Source of the DNA: Brachyhypopomus gauderio
Lineage: Eukaryota; Chordata; Actinopteri; Gymnotiformes; Hypopomidae
Length of the DNA stretch: 64,000 bases
Assembly (NCBI RefSeq): GCF_052324685.1
Contig: NC_135221.1
Span: 5,633,739-5,697,738, forward strand
Direction: 5' to 3'
The translations under genes were made by a program, and so were the position numbers. This document shows, in pieces, positions 26,901 through 34,276 of the stretch. Every line of letters begins with the position of its first letter. Within the stretch, counting starts at the first letter, position 1. Under the pieces are notes generated by a model that saw only the letters and a program-made list of their open reading frames with translations, had not been told where the DNA came from and searched no databases.

Positions 26901-27494
26901 ATCAGTCTGCATACATTAGCATGACTTTTCCAAAGAACCAATCATCATAACTAATATCATAACCAATATTTAAAAAACTGTGTTTTCAAACCTGCATATG
27001 CATATGTAAAGTTTTCTTTGTGCCATTACATAATGTTTCAAACCCCAACAGGTTACCACTGGGACACCTCAGACTGGATGCAGAGTAGTCGGGTTCCTGG
27101 GTTTTTGAGCCTTCTCCACTATGAGCTTGTGCAGATGCCCTCTGTGAACCCTGATATTGCAGAGTTGCACCCCAGACTTCATTTCATTGGGAAAGATTTC
27201 CTTGCTAGAGGTGATGATACTGAAAGCAACTTCTTACCACCTCCAGAACCCTCACCTCACAATAAGCAGCAATCTCATTCACAGAGCAAGGACAAATTGG
27301 CCTGGCCACAGGTCAACACCAACACCCTACCCACACCACCAGGGCCATGCCGTACAGGTCAACACCACCATCGCACCAACACCACCAGGGCCATGCTGTA
27401 CCACCAGCCATCTGCAGCAGCTCAACCTGGACCATCCACAGATGAACCAGAAACCCCAGAGAGTGCATCAGGGTTAAGTACAAGGACCATTTGA
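2662..27494 (+). CDS. fat1: fat1, FAT atypical cadherin 1 (whole gene, 25 coding exons)
   Basis: Giant type-I membrane protein of the FAT family, known for roles in cell-cell contact, actin organisation and planar polarity at the plasma membrane. Joining 25 exons gives 13,335 nt (4,444 aa). Order: signal peptide (1 to about 19), about 34 cadherin repeats with many DxNDNAP-type calcium motifs (to about 3,690), a spacer, laminin G (about 3,772-3,950), four EGF modules (about 3,955-4,105; the last begins DVDEC), one membrane helix (about 4,125-4,147) and a tail of about 296 residues. It is collinear with human FAT1 as I recall it, including LFKAE-LGDF-FLR-RTKGG near the N-terminus and YHWDTSDWM in the tail. 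The start at 2662 is chosen because it follows a splice acceptor and opens a hydrophobic signal peptide. Oddities: the pre-laminin EGF exon is broken, one cadherin calcium motif is lost, and the C-terminal tail is divergent and lacks the HTEV end. I cannot tell fat1a from fat1b. Family assignment is very secure; exon ends are inferred from splice sites and phase. Confidence 0.95.
5945..5982. repeat. ATA microsatellite
   Basis: About twelve ATA units just inside fat1 intron 1. It extends the open frame past the donor and gives a false poly-Ile C-terminus. Confidence 0.95.
6360..6674 (+). CDS. fat1: fat1 coding exon 2 (cadherin repeats; residues 1084-1188)
   Basis: Acceptor TTGTCCTAG, donor GTAGGT. 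315 nt, phase 1 to phase 1. Starts with [21 protein letters not shown] and contains the calcium motif [11 protein letters not shown], matching human FAT1 (DVNDNAPQTSE). Confidence 0.92.
6675..7866. other. fat1 intron, no other feature
   Basis: 1.2 kb between coding exons 2 and 3. AT-rich, no repeat array or coding signal that I can support. Confidence 0.6.
7867..7928 (+). CDS. fat1: fat1 coding exon 3 (62 nt; residues 1189-1209)
   Basis: Short exon with acceptor ATTCGTAG and donor GTAAGA, encoding [21 protein letters not shown]. Aligns with human GLITTTSRKLDREQQDEHILE. Phase 1 in, phase 0 out, which fits both neighbours. Too short to show as an ORF. Confidence 0.9.
8369..8683 (+). CDS. fat1: fat1 coding exon 4 (residues 1210-1314)
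   Basis: Acceptor CCAAACAG, donor GTACGT, 315 nt, phase 0. Encodes [15 protein letters not shown] with calcium motif DENDNAPRF, then [20 protein letters not shown]. Matches human FAT1 in order and content. Confidence 0.92.
8836..9046 (+). CDS. fat1: fat1 coding exon 5 (residues 1315-1385)
   Basis: Acceptor TCTTGCAG, donor GTAATC, 211 nt, phase 0 to 1. Encodes [13 protein letters not shown] and the HIEW segment that in human FAT1 is HIEWISKP, ending in WFDIKG. Confidence 0.9.
9513..9652 (+). CDS. fat1: fat1 coding exon 6 (residues 1385-1431)
   Basis: Acceptor GATTTACAG, donor GTATCA, 140 nt, phase 1 to 0. Encodes [17 protein letters not shown], close to human [17 protein letters not shown]. 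Confidence 0.9.
9653..11347. other. fat1 intron with a retroelement tail
   Basis: 1.7 kb between coding exons 6 and 7. Apart from a retroelement 3'-tail motif near 9909-9963, no gene or structured repeat is seen. Confidence 0.55.
9909..9963 (-). mobile_element. Retroelement 3'-tail motif (reverse orientation)
   Basis: Reads TTTATTTGTATAGCACTTTT and continues through ACAACACATGTTGTCACAAA to GCTTTACA. The same motif, in plus orientation, occurs at 49891-49950, and its start recurs at the right end of the window (63969-64000). This tail is very common in fish genomes as the 3' end of non-LTR elements. Confidence 0.55.
11348..11623 (+). CDS. fat1: fat1 coding exon 7 (residues 1432-1523)
   Basis: Acceptor GAAACAG, donor GTGAGG, 276 nt, phase 0. 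Encodes [20 protein letters not shown], nearly the human sequence. The calcium-binding DxND at the repeat boundary (human IDTNDHRPQF) is replaced here by [10 protein letters not shown]. Confidence 0.9.
11794..12004 (+). CDS. fat1: fat1 coding exon 8 (residues 1524-1594)
   Basis: Acceptor TTTAAAAG, donor GTAAAA, 211 nt, phase 0 to 1. Encodes [20 protein letters not shown] and [16 protein letters not shown], matching human FAT1. Confidence 0.92.
12358..16419 (+). CDS. fat1: fat1 coding exon 9, 4.06 kb (residues 1594-2948)
   Basis: Acceptor TTTGCCGCAG, donor GTAAGG, 4,062 nt (1,354 codons), phase 1 to 1. Contains a run of about thirteen cadherin repeats without an intron, the same giant-exon layout as vertebrate FAT1. 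Landmarks matching human: LLPTYKGV(K/R)[57 protein letters not shown] and DVNDNPP. An open reading frame continues 44 bases past the donor into the intron. Confidence 0.95.
16868..17064 (+). CDS. fat1: fat1 coding exon 10 (residues 2948-3013)
   Basis: Acceptor TGTGTTAAG, donor GTATAT, 197 nt, phase 1 to 0. Encodes [20 protein letters not shown] and [11 protein letters not shown], equal to human DANDNSPVCEK. Confidence 0.92.
17284..17437 (+). CDS. fat1: fat1 coding exon 11 (residues 3014-3065)
   Basis: Acceptor TGTGTCTTAG, donor GTAAAA, 154 nt, phase 0 to 1. Encodes [20 protein letters not shown] and [15 protein letters not shown], aligning with human DIRSNAEITYTLLGSGAE. The frame used is not the one of the longest local ORF. 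Confidence 0.9.
17526..17870. repeat. Tandem repeat of about 64 bp in a fat1 intron, 5 copies
   Basis: The unit starts GTTACAGCTGACATTTATAC and ends TGTTATATGTTAATGT. Four copies are regularly spaced by about 64 bases; before the fifth, an 11-15 bp sub-block (TTATATGTTAAATGTG) has been amplified. Confidence 0.9.
18070..18303 (+). CDS. fat1: fat1 coding exon 12 (residues 3065-3143)
   Basis: Acceptor TCTCTACAAG, donor GTAAGA, 234 nt, phase 1 to 1. Encodes [20 protein letters not shown], then [20 protein letters not shown] and [10 protein letters not shown], matching human FAT1. Confidence 0.92.
18304..19464. other. fat1 intron with a CpG-rich block
   Basis: Between coding exons 12 and 13. Bases about 18410-18760 are dense in CG dinucleotides and open on both strands (194 codons minus, 133 codons plus) but neither product has a recognisable domain or homologous look. 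The rest is ordinary intron. Confidence 0.5.
19465..19848 (+). CDS. fat1: fat1 coding exon 13 (residues 3143-3271)
   Basis: Acceptor GCATTCAG, donor GTACAA, 384 nt, phase 1 to 1. Encodes [31 protein letters not shown] and [20 protein letters not shown], matching human VSEDILVGTEVLQVYAASRD. The calcium motif is EANDRPP rather than DINDNPP. Confidence 0.92.
20034..20248 (+). CDS. fat1: fat1 coding exon 14 (residues 3271-3342)
   Basis: Acceptor CATCTCTGCAG, donor GTGAGT, 215 nt, phase 1 to 0. Encodes [20 protein letters not shown] and [20 protein letters not shown], matching human FAT1. Confidence 0.92.
20401..20538 (+). CDS. fat1: fat1 coding exon 15 (residues 3343-3388)
   Basis: Acceptor CATTTCTGAAG, donor GTAGAG, 138 nt, phase 0. 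The correct frame reads [20 protein letters not shown], parallel to human MADDADGPSNSHIHYSI. The longer local ORF in another frame is spurious. Confidence 0.9.
20679..20822 (+). CDS. fat1: fat1 coding exon 16 (residues 3389-3436)
   Basis: Acceptor CTTAAATCAG, donor GTAAGG, 144 nt, phase 0. Encodes [20 protein letters not shown] and [20 protein letters not shown], matching human [19 protein letters not shown]. Confidence 0.92.
20969..21166 (+). CDS. fat1: fat1 coding exon 17 (residues 3437-3502)
   Basis: Acceptor TGTGTCACAG, donor GTATGT, 198 nt, phase 0. Encodes [20 protein letters not shown] and [14 protein letters not shown], matching human SSHNGPPFFFTIVTGN. Confidence 0.92.
21437..22235 (+). 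CDS. fat1: fat1 coding exon 18, last cadherin repeat and spacer (residues 3503-3769)
   Basis: Acceptor CTTCTCAG, donor GTTAGC, 799 nt, phase 0 to 1. Contains [13 protein letters not shown], a last cadherin repeat, and the non-cadherin region [20 protein letters not shown], which aligns with human RFANLTPEEFVGDYWRNFQR. Ends [16 protein letters not shown], like human SFVTPRHHRAAVCLCK. The second half is markedly GC-rich. Confidence 0.92.
22236..22869. other. fat1 intron carrying the broken EGF exon
   Basis: Intron between coding exons 18 and 19 once the relic exon is skipped. Otherwise AT-rich without features. Confidence 0.6.
22389..22504 (+). pseudogene. Broken fat1 EGF-1 exon (between exons 18 and 19)
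   Basis: A relic of the EGF module that precedes laminin G in human FAT1. The frame beginning at 22388 reads [19 protein letters not shown], then [11 protein letters not shown] and a TAG stop; human has EGRCPP...CPEGSECVSD...CVCPSGRFGQCPG. Phase rules require an acceptor AG at 22387-22388, but the bases are TG. The nearest AG (22389-22390) puts the exon in the wrong frame and meets TAA within a few codons. The good donor GTAAAT at 22505 lies just after the in-frame TAG. Exon 18 joins exon 19 in phase without it, so it is probably skipped. Confidence 0.65.
22870..23024 (+). CDS. fat1: fat1 coding exon 19, laminin G part 1 (residues 3769-3820)
   Basis: Acceptor TTAACTCCAG, donor GTATGA, 155 nt, phase 1 to 0. 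Encodes [20 protein letters not shown] and the end GGGYSILE, parallel to human GNSYVKYRL and GTDYSILE. Joins exon 18 in phase when the relic EGF exon is left out. Confidence 0.9.
23067..23352 (-). mobile_element. tRNA-derived SINE in a fat1 intron
   Basis: Read on the minus strand it starts near GTCATGGCCTGGTGGTAGGG, has an RNA polymerase III B-box (GGTTCGATTCCC), a body with CACCACAGCCCCCTAGTAAT and a tail with CACAGATGGGTAAA. The same element occurs in plus orientation at 29777-30066, which supports a dispersed SINE family rather than a tRNA gene. Confidence 0.75.
23524..23992 (+). CDS. fat1: fat1 coding exon 20, laminin G part 2 and start of next EGF (residues 3821-3977)
   Basis: Acceptor TGGCCTGCAG, donor GTAGAC, 469 nt, phase 0 to 1. 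Encodes [39 protein letters not shown], then [13 protein letters not shown], matching human VNDGQWHAVALEVNGNYARL and FRGCMD. An ORF here begins upstream in the intron; the real exon starts at 23524. Confidence 0.93.
24171..24324 (+). CDS. fat1: fat1 coding exon 21, EGF modules (residues 3977-4028)
   Basis: Acceptor TTTTTTTGCAG, donor GTATAC, 154 nt, phase 1 to 2. Encodes [20 protein letters not shown] and [13 protein letters not shown], then [11 protein letters not shown], matching human CQCRGLYTGQR. Confidence 0.92.
24425..24535 (+). CDS. fat1: fat1 coding exon 22, EGF module (residues 4028-4065)
   Basis: Acceptor CAACTGCAG, donor GTGTGT, 111 nt, phase 2 to 2. Encodes [20 protein letters not shown], matching human PYCKDEPCKNGGTCFDSLDG. 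One complete EGF. Confidence 0.92.
24679..25262 (+). CDS. fat1: fat1 coding exon 23, calcium-binding EGF, membrane span, tail start (residues 4065-4260)
   Basis: Acceptor CCTCACCAG, donor GTCAGA, 584 nt, phase 2 to 1. Encodes a calcium-binding EGF ([17 protein letters not shown]), juxtamembrane [10 protein letters not shown] (human STPWNIGLAEG), a helix [20 protein letters not shown], then the tail with [18 protein letters not shown] (human PPQVPVRPISYTPSIPSD) and [10 protein letters not shown] (human VAVCSVAPNL). The basic KIGKEKRD after the helix marks the cytoplasmic side. Confidence 0.92.
25410..25523 (+). CDS. fat1: fat1 coding exon 24, cytoplasmic tail (residues 4260-4298)
   Basis: Acceptor TTATTCTCAG, donor GTAAGT, 114 nt, phase 1 to 1. 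Encodes [20 protein letters not shown] and ends TDDN, parallel to human ARESLSEVQSLSSFQSESCDDN. Too short to stand out as an ORF, but both splice sites and phase are good. Confidence 0.85.
26090..26310. repeat. Minisatellite, about 7 copies of 31-32 bp
   Basis: Unit GCATACAGTAATTATATATC followed by CCCTGTAGTTTT, with substitutions between copies, in the fat1 tail intron. Confidence 0.85.
26367..26394 (+). other. Weak candidate alternative fat1 tail exon containing a stop
   Basis: A pyrimidine-rich tract and TTTTACAAG precede CCTCCATAACAATGGACC, followed by GTAGGT. Entered in phase 1 it would read TSITMDLSN. Used with the donor at 26395 it shifts phase; read-through meets TAG a few bases later. 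Either way it would truncate the tail. Support is splice-site appearance only. Confidence 0.2.
26553..26588 (+). CDS. fat1: Candidate 36-nt alternative exon of the fat1 tail
   Basis: Lies in the intron between coding exons 24 and 25. Acceptor TTTCCACTGAAAG, donor GTGATT. Entered in phase 1 it reads [12 protein letters not shown] and leaves in phase 1, so it inserts exactly 12 residues between TDDN and YHWDTSDW; the following junction codon then becomes Gly, as in human GYHWDTSDW. Cytoplasmic isoforms of mammalian FAT1 with small inserts near this point have been described, to my recollection. Not included in the 4,444-aa count. Confidence 0.5.
27052..27494 (+). CDS. fat1: fat1 coding exon 25, terminal tail and stop (residues 4298-4444)
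   Basis: Acceptor ACCCCAACAG, 443 coding nt, stop TGA at 27492-27494. Begins YHWDTSDWM (identical to human) and later has [15 protein letters not shown], parallel to human YDIESDFPPPPEDFP. After that homology ends: a 46-bp direct duplication (27308-27353 and 27354-27399) puts the rest in a different frame, rich in Thr, His and Pro and ending TRTI. Human FAT1 continues about 130 more residues and ends in the PDZ ligand HTEV, which is absent here. Confidence 0.85.
27308..27399 (+). repeat. 46-bp direct duplication inside the fat1 terminal exon
   Basis: Copies at 27308-27353 and 27354-27399, both starting ACAGGTCAACACCA and both containing ACACCACCAGGGCCATGC. Because 46 is not a multiple of 3, the two copies are read in different frames. 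Confidence 0.85.
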
Positions 27495-28082
27495 ATTTAC
27501 ATCAGGAAATATTGACTCTGAAAGTGATAGGCAAGGTGACCAAGAGTGCATTCCTTGCTTGTGTGATACCTCTAATCTGTCCCTCAGACCTGTTTGGGAA
27601 TTGTGAGGAACCACGTCTAATGGTGAATGTGTGTAAGAGTCTTGATAATTGTTTGTCTGATGATGTCAGCACACTAGTGCTGGATGAAGACACTGTGAAC
27701 ATTGAAGTTTTAAATGTTCTCATATGGTCTTATGGTCTTATGTGTGCTCAAATGTATTAGTCATTTTTCAAATTTCTCTATTTCACATATAGAAATGAGT
27801 TAATGTTTTGGGTTGAAGCACTAACTGGCCAGTCAAGCTACTACATTATGTGCTGTTATCATTGCGTTTTAACAGGAGACTTAACTTTTGGTGTGCAATT
27901 TTTGTGACCACTTTTATATGGCATTTATTATTACAATAAGTAAATAAGTAAAAATTACTGTAATTGAATGTTTTGTTGAAATCACGTGAATAATGTTCCA
28001 TCTTTATGTAGTGTAAGTAAAATTGTCCATTTGCTGTTTCGATCTTTGTGTAGCACTTTTGGTATGCAACAGACAAGTCCGT

Positions 28083-28088
28083 AATAAA
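28083..28088 (+). terminator. Candidate fat1 polyadenylation signal
   Basis: AATAAA about 590 bases after the fat1 stop codon. It is the first canonical signal I see downstream of the stop. The 3' end has not been demonstrated. Confidence 0.35.
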
Positions 28089-28089
28089 T

Positions 28090-29776
28090 AGTTGTAATAG
28101 ATTCTGTCCTGTTTTTTGACTCATGAATGACATTTAGATATAATACCGTTATAATGAAAACCAGGTGTGGGTTCATTTTTGATCACAAGAACGTTTTATT
28201 TCAAAGAAAAATACATAAGGGCAGTTTTCACATTCAGATCACCACTGAATTTTGCACAACACAAGTCCTCAGGAAGACAACGGGGATCAAACGGCAAGGC
28301 AGCAGAACACGACGGTAAGCATGTTGGACACTAGAGGGCAGCAAACTCTTACAATAGAAAATATCTGACGTATGTATAGTTGTCAGTTATTAGAAATTAT
28401 TATTCCTAATAATTACTATACTAATGAATAATTATTGTAATTATAATGATCAAAACTGTGCATACTGCTACATACGATGCATTATTTTTTCTACATTTTT
28501 CCATGTTAAACAGAACAAATAGTATATGTGTTAAAATCGTTGATTGCTGAAGACAGGATATGTGCTCAAAATGGAAATGCAAAGTAACATCTGTCTATCG
28601 AAAACTAACAACAAAAAATGCTGGACTTATATATTAGCTTTCACCTCCAATTTCACACCATGAAGTCAATGTGTGACATTAGACATGTCCTTGGTGATAG
28701 CCCTAAATTGCTTGGAATTTGCTGAGATTCGCAAATTAATTTGGTGTACTAATAACAGCACTTTGGTTTGACATATTTTGACAGCGGCCTATCAGAGGGA
28801 AGAGTGCATGCATCAACAACAACATGACGCATCACCATATCTGATGCCACAATGTGACACCACCGTGTGACACTATCACTACTGTGGAGTGGGAGTCCCG
28901 GTTTCTGTTAGAACCCATACTTCTCTTGGACACCTTACTGGACCTGGGCATTTATCAAACAGGCAACCACAGCAGTCCATCATTCACAAATCATGCATAA
29001 GAGAGATTTATGTGCTCGTGCACAATCATCTAAAGTGAGTCCAACACAGGTCCTCAAGCCTTGAGGGTAAATACGTGCAGTTGTGGGAGTCTAGTGACAT
29101 TTGACAGTAGGGATGGATGGCTCAGCCTACAATATTTGCCTAGACACCCTTTCGACGTTTATGTCATGTACATAGTTCCAAATCCACAGATTTTATTCAT
29201 GCTAACCGAATTGTTGATCCATATTCCTTTAATTTTTTATAAAAAAATTTTTGCCCACCCATCATGTGGCACAAGCGCACTGGGCAAGACTGTCCACCAG
29301 AGGGCAGCCTCACCAAACTTCTCCGTTCTTCTTCGGCTGTCTTCTTATTGTCCTAATCTGTCATTTAGTTCCTTGTACAAGTTCCTTCAGTTCCTTATGT
29401 AGTCTTTGACTCTACATTGTAATGTTTCCTTTTGTTGTTTACTGTTTATTTTGTTTATGTTGTCCTTCTGTTGTTTACTGTTTACTCTGCTTTGTTTTTT
29501 ATGTTACAATTTTGTTTTTCTTCTGGTATTGTCTGCCTGGTTTTATCTTTGCAGTGTTTTTATTTTCCCCTCAGTCCTTCAGTGACCCATTGCGGTCTGC
29601 GGTTGTTAAACACTGGACTTTATCCCTCTAACACGTTCCTTCTCACCATTGTTTCATTCTGTTGGCACATTTAATTTTTTTAAGCATAGAGTTGCCTGTG
29701 ATGTAACTGCTTATTGCCTGTGAACCGATATCAGATGTGATGATAATGCCGACAGCTCAACTTACCCACATAAACT
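28090..29776. other. Intergenic region fat1 to mtnr1a, left part
   Basis: No coding region or RNA gene seen. Short open frames of 60-110 codons lack domains and conserved features. Confidence 0.55.
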
Positions 29777-29936
29777 CACCTGGTCTGGTGGTTAGGGATC
29801 TGGTCTTGTGACCTGTGGGTTCCATTCCCAGTCCCAAGGCCATGACTAAAGGCACCTAAGATCCAACTCTAGGGCTGCCCACCTCTCTGTACACATGTGC
29901 ACCACAGCCCCCTAGTGATCACTAGTGTGTGTGAGT

Positions 29937-30012
<76 letters not shown>

Positions 30013-30066
30013 TCTGCACAGATGGGTAAATGCTAAAGACAAATTTCGATATGGCACATTAAAAAC
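29777..30066 (+). mobile_element. tRNA-derived SINE containing a GT microsatellite
   Basis: Starts near GGTCTGGTGGTTAGGGATCT, with B-box-like GGTTCCATTCCC, then CACCACAGCCCCCTAGTGAT. A (GT)n run (about 29935-30010) has expanded at the position where the other copy has only TAGTGTGTGTT, followed by the shared tail CACAGATGGGTAAA. Same family as 23067-23352. Confidence 0.75.
29935..30010. repeat. GT microsatellite
   Basis: Nearly pure GT dinucleotide run of about 75 bases inside the SINE. It creates repetitive Cys-Val or Thr-His open frames that are not genes. Confidence 0.98.
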
Positions 30067-31139
30067 ACACTCTTGTCCACCATTGCTTTCTGACTACAGT
30101 TCTTCAAACATCAACAAAATGTGTGCAGTTTCACTACATATCGATCTAATGTCACACACTCCTACTTCTTATCTACTCTACTGGTACATTGATTCTTCCA
30201 CATATCTCCTCCATTAATGTAACCTTCTCAAACTCCCTCACAGCTCTGGGGTGTTATGGGCTTGATGCTCCACCCAGAACACATTTCCATGCTCACTTTT
30301 ACTCACTGGTAAAGATGGAACATTTTCATGACCTACAGCAACACATACTCAGAAACTAACAGACTCATTTCACTCCGTGTCATAACGAATCAAGAACTGA
30401 ATTTGCTATCTGCTACCGTATTGATTTTCTTCAAAACCAAGTACCAATACACCAAAGTTATCAAGACCGAACAAAAGCATTACATTAATAAAATATCTAT
30501 ATGGCCTCATGACCTCCTTATAATCCTTATCAGGACTTTAATTTAAATTATCACTGTAGTCAAAAACATCTTTATTAGACCAGCAGGATTTAACAATGGT
30601 GAGATGAAACAGGGGTTTTAAGAACTAAGACCAGGTTGAAGACCTTGAATGAAAGTTCTGGGCTAATCCATAATACAACATGGAATCAGAGCTCTGGGAG
30701 ACCAAAGAAACTTGAGACCACAGACCAGAGCAGGAGAGACACTGTATCTACATTCATAAGTCCATCATTCTTTTCATTTATTCACTCTCTTTGCACTAAA
30801 ACTAGTAGACACGCAGTGGATGTAGGCTAGATCTTACACTCTGGGATATTGTTTTCTATCTTCATCGAGCTGGCAATGAGATACTGACCTTGAAAGAATA
30901 AGATAAATACTATTTTTTTTTTTGTAAATACATCTGACCTTAGGGAAAGACCTAAAAATAATTTGAATTGGGTTGAGGGAGAAATGCCATTAATAGTTGT
31001 CGTCAAGACACTGGTGCTGTTATTAGAACAGTTATATCCTTGGCTTAAGTCTGGCAAGGCAAAATAAACGTGAGTAGGACAATTTTTCAGTAGTACCAAC
31101 AAATAATACCAACAAACTGTTTAGTAAGAATACCCAGGT

Positions 31140-31182
31140 GGCCTAATTTGCTTCGGGATCAATAAAGTATCTATTCTATTCT
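31140..31182 (+). mobile_element. Non-LTR retroelement 3'-tail remnant
   Basis: GGGATCAATAAAGTATCTAT followed by TCTATTC repeats, the style of tail found at the 3' end of fish LINEs. Only the tail is recognisable. Confidence 0.4.
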
Positions 31183-33579
31183 TCTGATAAGCTACAACAT
31201 GAATTCAAGTGAATATAGTGTATCTACAGTATACATTCAAGTTCATTTTGTCAAATGAGATGTATAGCTGATAAGCAGGAGTTGCTGTGTAAATAATGAG
31301 AGACGTTCTTGCATGTCTTGTGTCTTTAAGGTTAGTGCTGGCATATGTAAATTATAATCCAATGTTAATGTGTGCTGATAGCAGGGTGAAGGTCTGTATC
31401 ATTAACTATTTAAACTCCCAACAAATGAGCTCATGCAAAAATATATTGAATTCTTCTTTGATATATTTTCTCGAGATCTAATTCATTAACATATTCTGAT
31501 TTAGGTAAGATTGTGTTTCCACAACCAGCCCAAGTAGTCCTAACTGTTCCAACTATTGGGCCTTACTCATTGGTGTTTTGGTAGGCCATTTTATTATTGG
31601 ATCAAAAACTGCATAGCAGACAAAAATGTTTGAGCGTGCCAAAAAACCCTGAAATCCTGACAGAAAACCTTGATATATTCATAGTTCACCTAAATGAAGT
31701 CAGACCTAAAATGATATTAGATCATTATGAAAGTTATCGAAGTGGCCAAATAGTTATTAAGACATTCAAACATGCCTTATTTATGTGTTCACTTAGGGAC
31801 ACTAGCACAATGTTTTCATAAATTTCACGCCCAGCAAGAACCTAATTAAGAATGTTGTTTCAAAGTTCTCGTGTCATCACACACACCTGTCCTTACACAC
31901 ACACACCTGTCCTCACACACACCTGTCACCAGACACACACCTGTCCCTGGAAGCTGTTCTCCTCTCCCCACAGGTCCAGTGCTCCAGTACTGCACATTAT
32001 TTGGGACGTCTTCGAGATTGCTATGTACTAGAGCTAAATATTCGCGTCATCCTGGCGCTCGGAGACGATTTTTCCATTAGGTTGTATTGCACAACCGCGC
32101 CCTGAGACTGTCACAGCGCTTGTTGCGATTGCTTTGTTTTGTTCCATTTTGAATATGGATATTAAAGAAGTGCCACTTTCACCCTCACCTCCCACTGGTT
32201 TCTTCATCCCTCCTTCCTTCCACAACAGCGAGACTTAGAGAACACCATCACTTTCAGCTTTGCTGAATAAAAAACAGAGCTTAAAATTAAATAAATCAAC
32301 ATTTAATCCTAATAATTAATGAGAGTAAAATCGAAAAAGGAAACATCACCTGCAACTAACCTCTGAGAACCAGATCACTCCCGTCAAGGGCAGTGTTAAC
32401 AGCACCAACATGAAACACCCACAAAACATGTAAACAAAGTAAACGGTTACCGCTTCTGGGTTCTTCAGGTGATGATCTGCTGTACGACATCCTGCTGCCC
32501 CAACACAGCGTCAGTGACACCAGGTAGCTGCTCCACAGGGTCTGGGAGGCATCACAGACTCCAAACAATTCACCCCTCACACCTGTCACCCACTTTTACT
32601 GGCACACCGGGTGGTATGAGGTTCCACCGTCTGGAGCGCCTCTCCAGCTCAGTACTGGACTTTTCCTTTCTGAGAGACATTTTGACTTGAGGACGTCCCT
32701 CTCGTCTCAGTGACCTCCGTCTTCACGGAGTGAGTTAGCAAAACATGTCTGCTGTTCGATTGTTTTATGAAGTAATCTGTTGGAGCCGGTCCTCCAGATT
32801 CAGGGTCACGCAAGGGTCACGCACCACTGGGACAGACCTTGGCCTGGTCCATATCTACCACTCAGTGTGGTTCCTCCCATTTGGACCTGGGAGATGCGAT
32901 GCCTGGTTTCTAACCACCAGCTGATCTGTATTTTTCAAAAATCGGGGGAAGTTGCCTCACTCAACACAGAGGGTCCAAGGACGTGTGGGACATTCATGCA
33001 TAATTCCTTTACTGGGCTTCATACATATGTCTCCAGTCATACTGTGTTTGCTGTTGGTTCTACAGCCTCATGGAAGAAGCATAAACATACTTAGGAAATT
33101 GCTCATCAAAACCCCTTAAATTCAAGCAAAACATCTGCACTGGAAAATCACCAGACAGTACGCAGAGCTGAATAAAGCACTTTCACTGACTGTTCATGTA
33201 ATGAATAAATACTTACACATGTTCAGCCAAAATCATGTCATATGTCACCTACTGTACAGATGAGCAACACATTAAAGGGGAAGTGTGAATGTGCCTAAAC
33301 GTTTACTGCCCTGGTGAGTTATGGTTGAGTTATTCCTGACTGCATCTTCTGTGGTATATTGGCAGTACCAAACATAAAAATGCTAATTACATTAGTTTAT
33401 GCCATGGGTTTAATCTAAGCCTATGGTCCAGAACTGATGCTACCATATCTGTCTAGTCTACAGTGGACACTGACAGGGTTCACCCATCCTATATCCACTG
33501 GGATAGCTGAACTTGCCACAGCTGTACTAAAATGCCCATTTGAACTAAACATAATAAACATAGTAAAGCACAAACTGTT

Positions 33580-33705
33580 TATTAGCTGAAGGGTCTTGGT
33601 CCACCCAAGGTTTCTTCCTAGCCACTGTTACCTCTGGTTTGCTCTTCTGAACCCACACATTTACGATATTTTGTGAGAATTTCTAAAAAGCACTGCATAA
33701 ATTAG
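33580..33705 (+). mobile_element. Non-LTR retroelement 3' UTR remnant
   Basis: Contains AAGGTTTCTTCCTAGCCACT followed by GTTACCTCTGG, then a decayed AAAAAGCACTGCATAAATTA end. This is the pattern I associate with fish L2-like 3' UTRs. Heavily degraded. Confidence 0.4.
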
Positions 33706-34109
33706 ATATACATTAAATAAGTGAATATGAAACAACATTGTCCCTCCCCAAAACATCTTTTTCGTTGAATGAAAATTGTTTTTTTTAATCTATTTTTTTT
33801 GTTAAAACACAATAAAGCTACACACGTAATGTACGAAACACACAATGCTTCTTTGATTTGGGATCAAATAAGTCACTAACCAGATTAACACCGAAATGAG
33901 TGAGGCTGAAATGTCAACATAAAAATAATGAATCATGCTAAATAATAAATAAACGCACGGATAAACGACAGACTCCGTATGAATATATATGTAGGACTGG
34001 TTTAATTCTCCTCCACTGCGGGGCAGCGTTTCTGAGGAGGGAAGCGTGATGGCACATGAGACCAACTTAAGTTACCGCCGAATATCACATATCACCAAAC
34101 TGATGCAGG

Positions 34110-34116
34110 TATAAAA
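34110..34116 (+). promoter_or_regulatory. Candidate TATA box of mtnr1a
   Basis: TATAAAA about 160 bases before the mtnr1a start codon, in the only sharply defined core-promoter-like motif nearby. Assignment is by position and motif alone. Confidence 0.3.
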
Positions 34117-34276
34117 CCTTCTCCCCCATGTCGGGGCTCAGCCTCACGTCCACTTAATCTACCTGCCAGTGTTACGGAGGCACAGAAGTTGTTCTCCCGC
34201 GATGCCAAAGTATAAACGCGCTGCGATGGAGCAAAAACCTGTGACTAGTTCTGAGGATTAAGAAGGTGAAGATAAA

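Larger units (their letters stand above)
25524..27051. other. fat1 tail intron with candidate micro-exons and a minisatellite
   Basis: 1.5 kb between coding exons 24 and 25, containing the two candidate small exons at 26367 and 26553 and the minisatellite at 26090-26310. No other feature is seen. Confidence 0.6.
30067..34109. other. Intergenic region fat1 to mtnr1a, right part
   Basis: No protein gene seen. Contains a CACCTGTCC-type simple repeat (about 31885-31945) and the two retroelement tail remnants listed separately. Confidence 0.55.

Noticed and set aside
29869..30217. His-Thr or Cys-Val repeat proteins
   Set aside because: Produced only by the GT microsatellite. The same applies to the CA run at 35408-35498.
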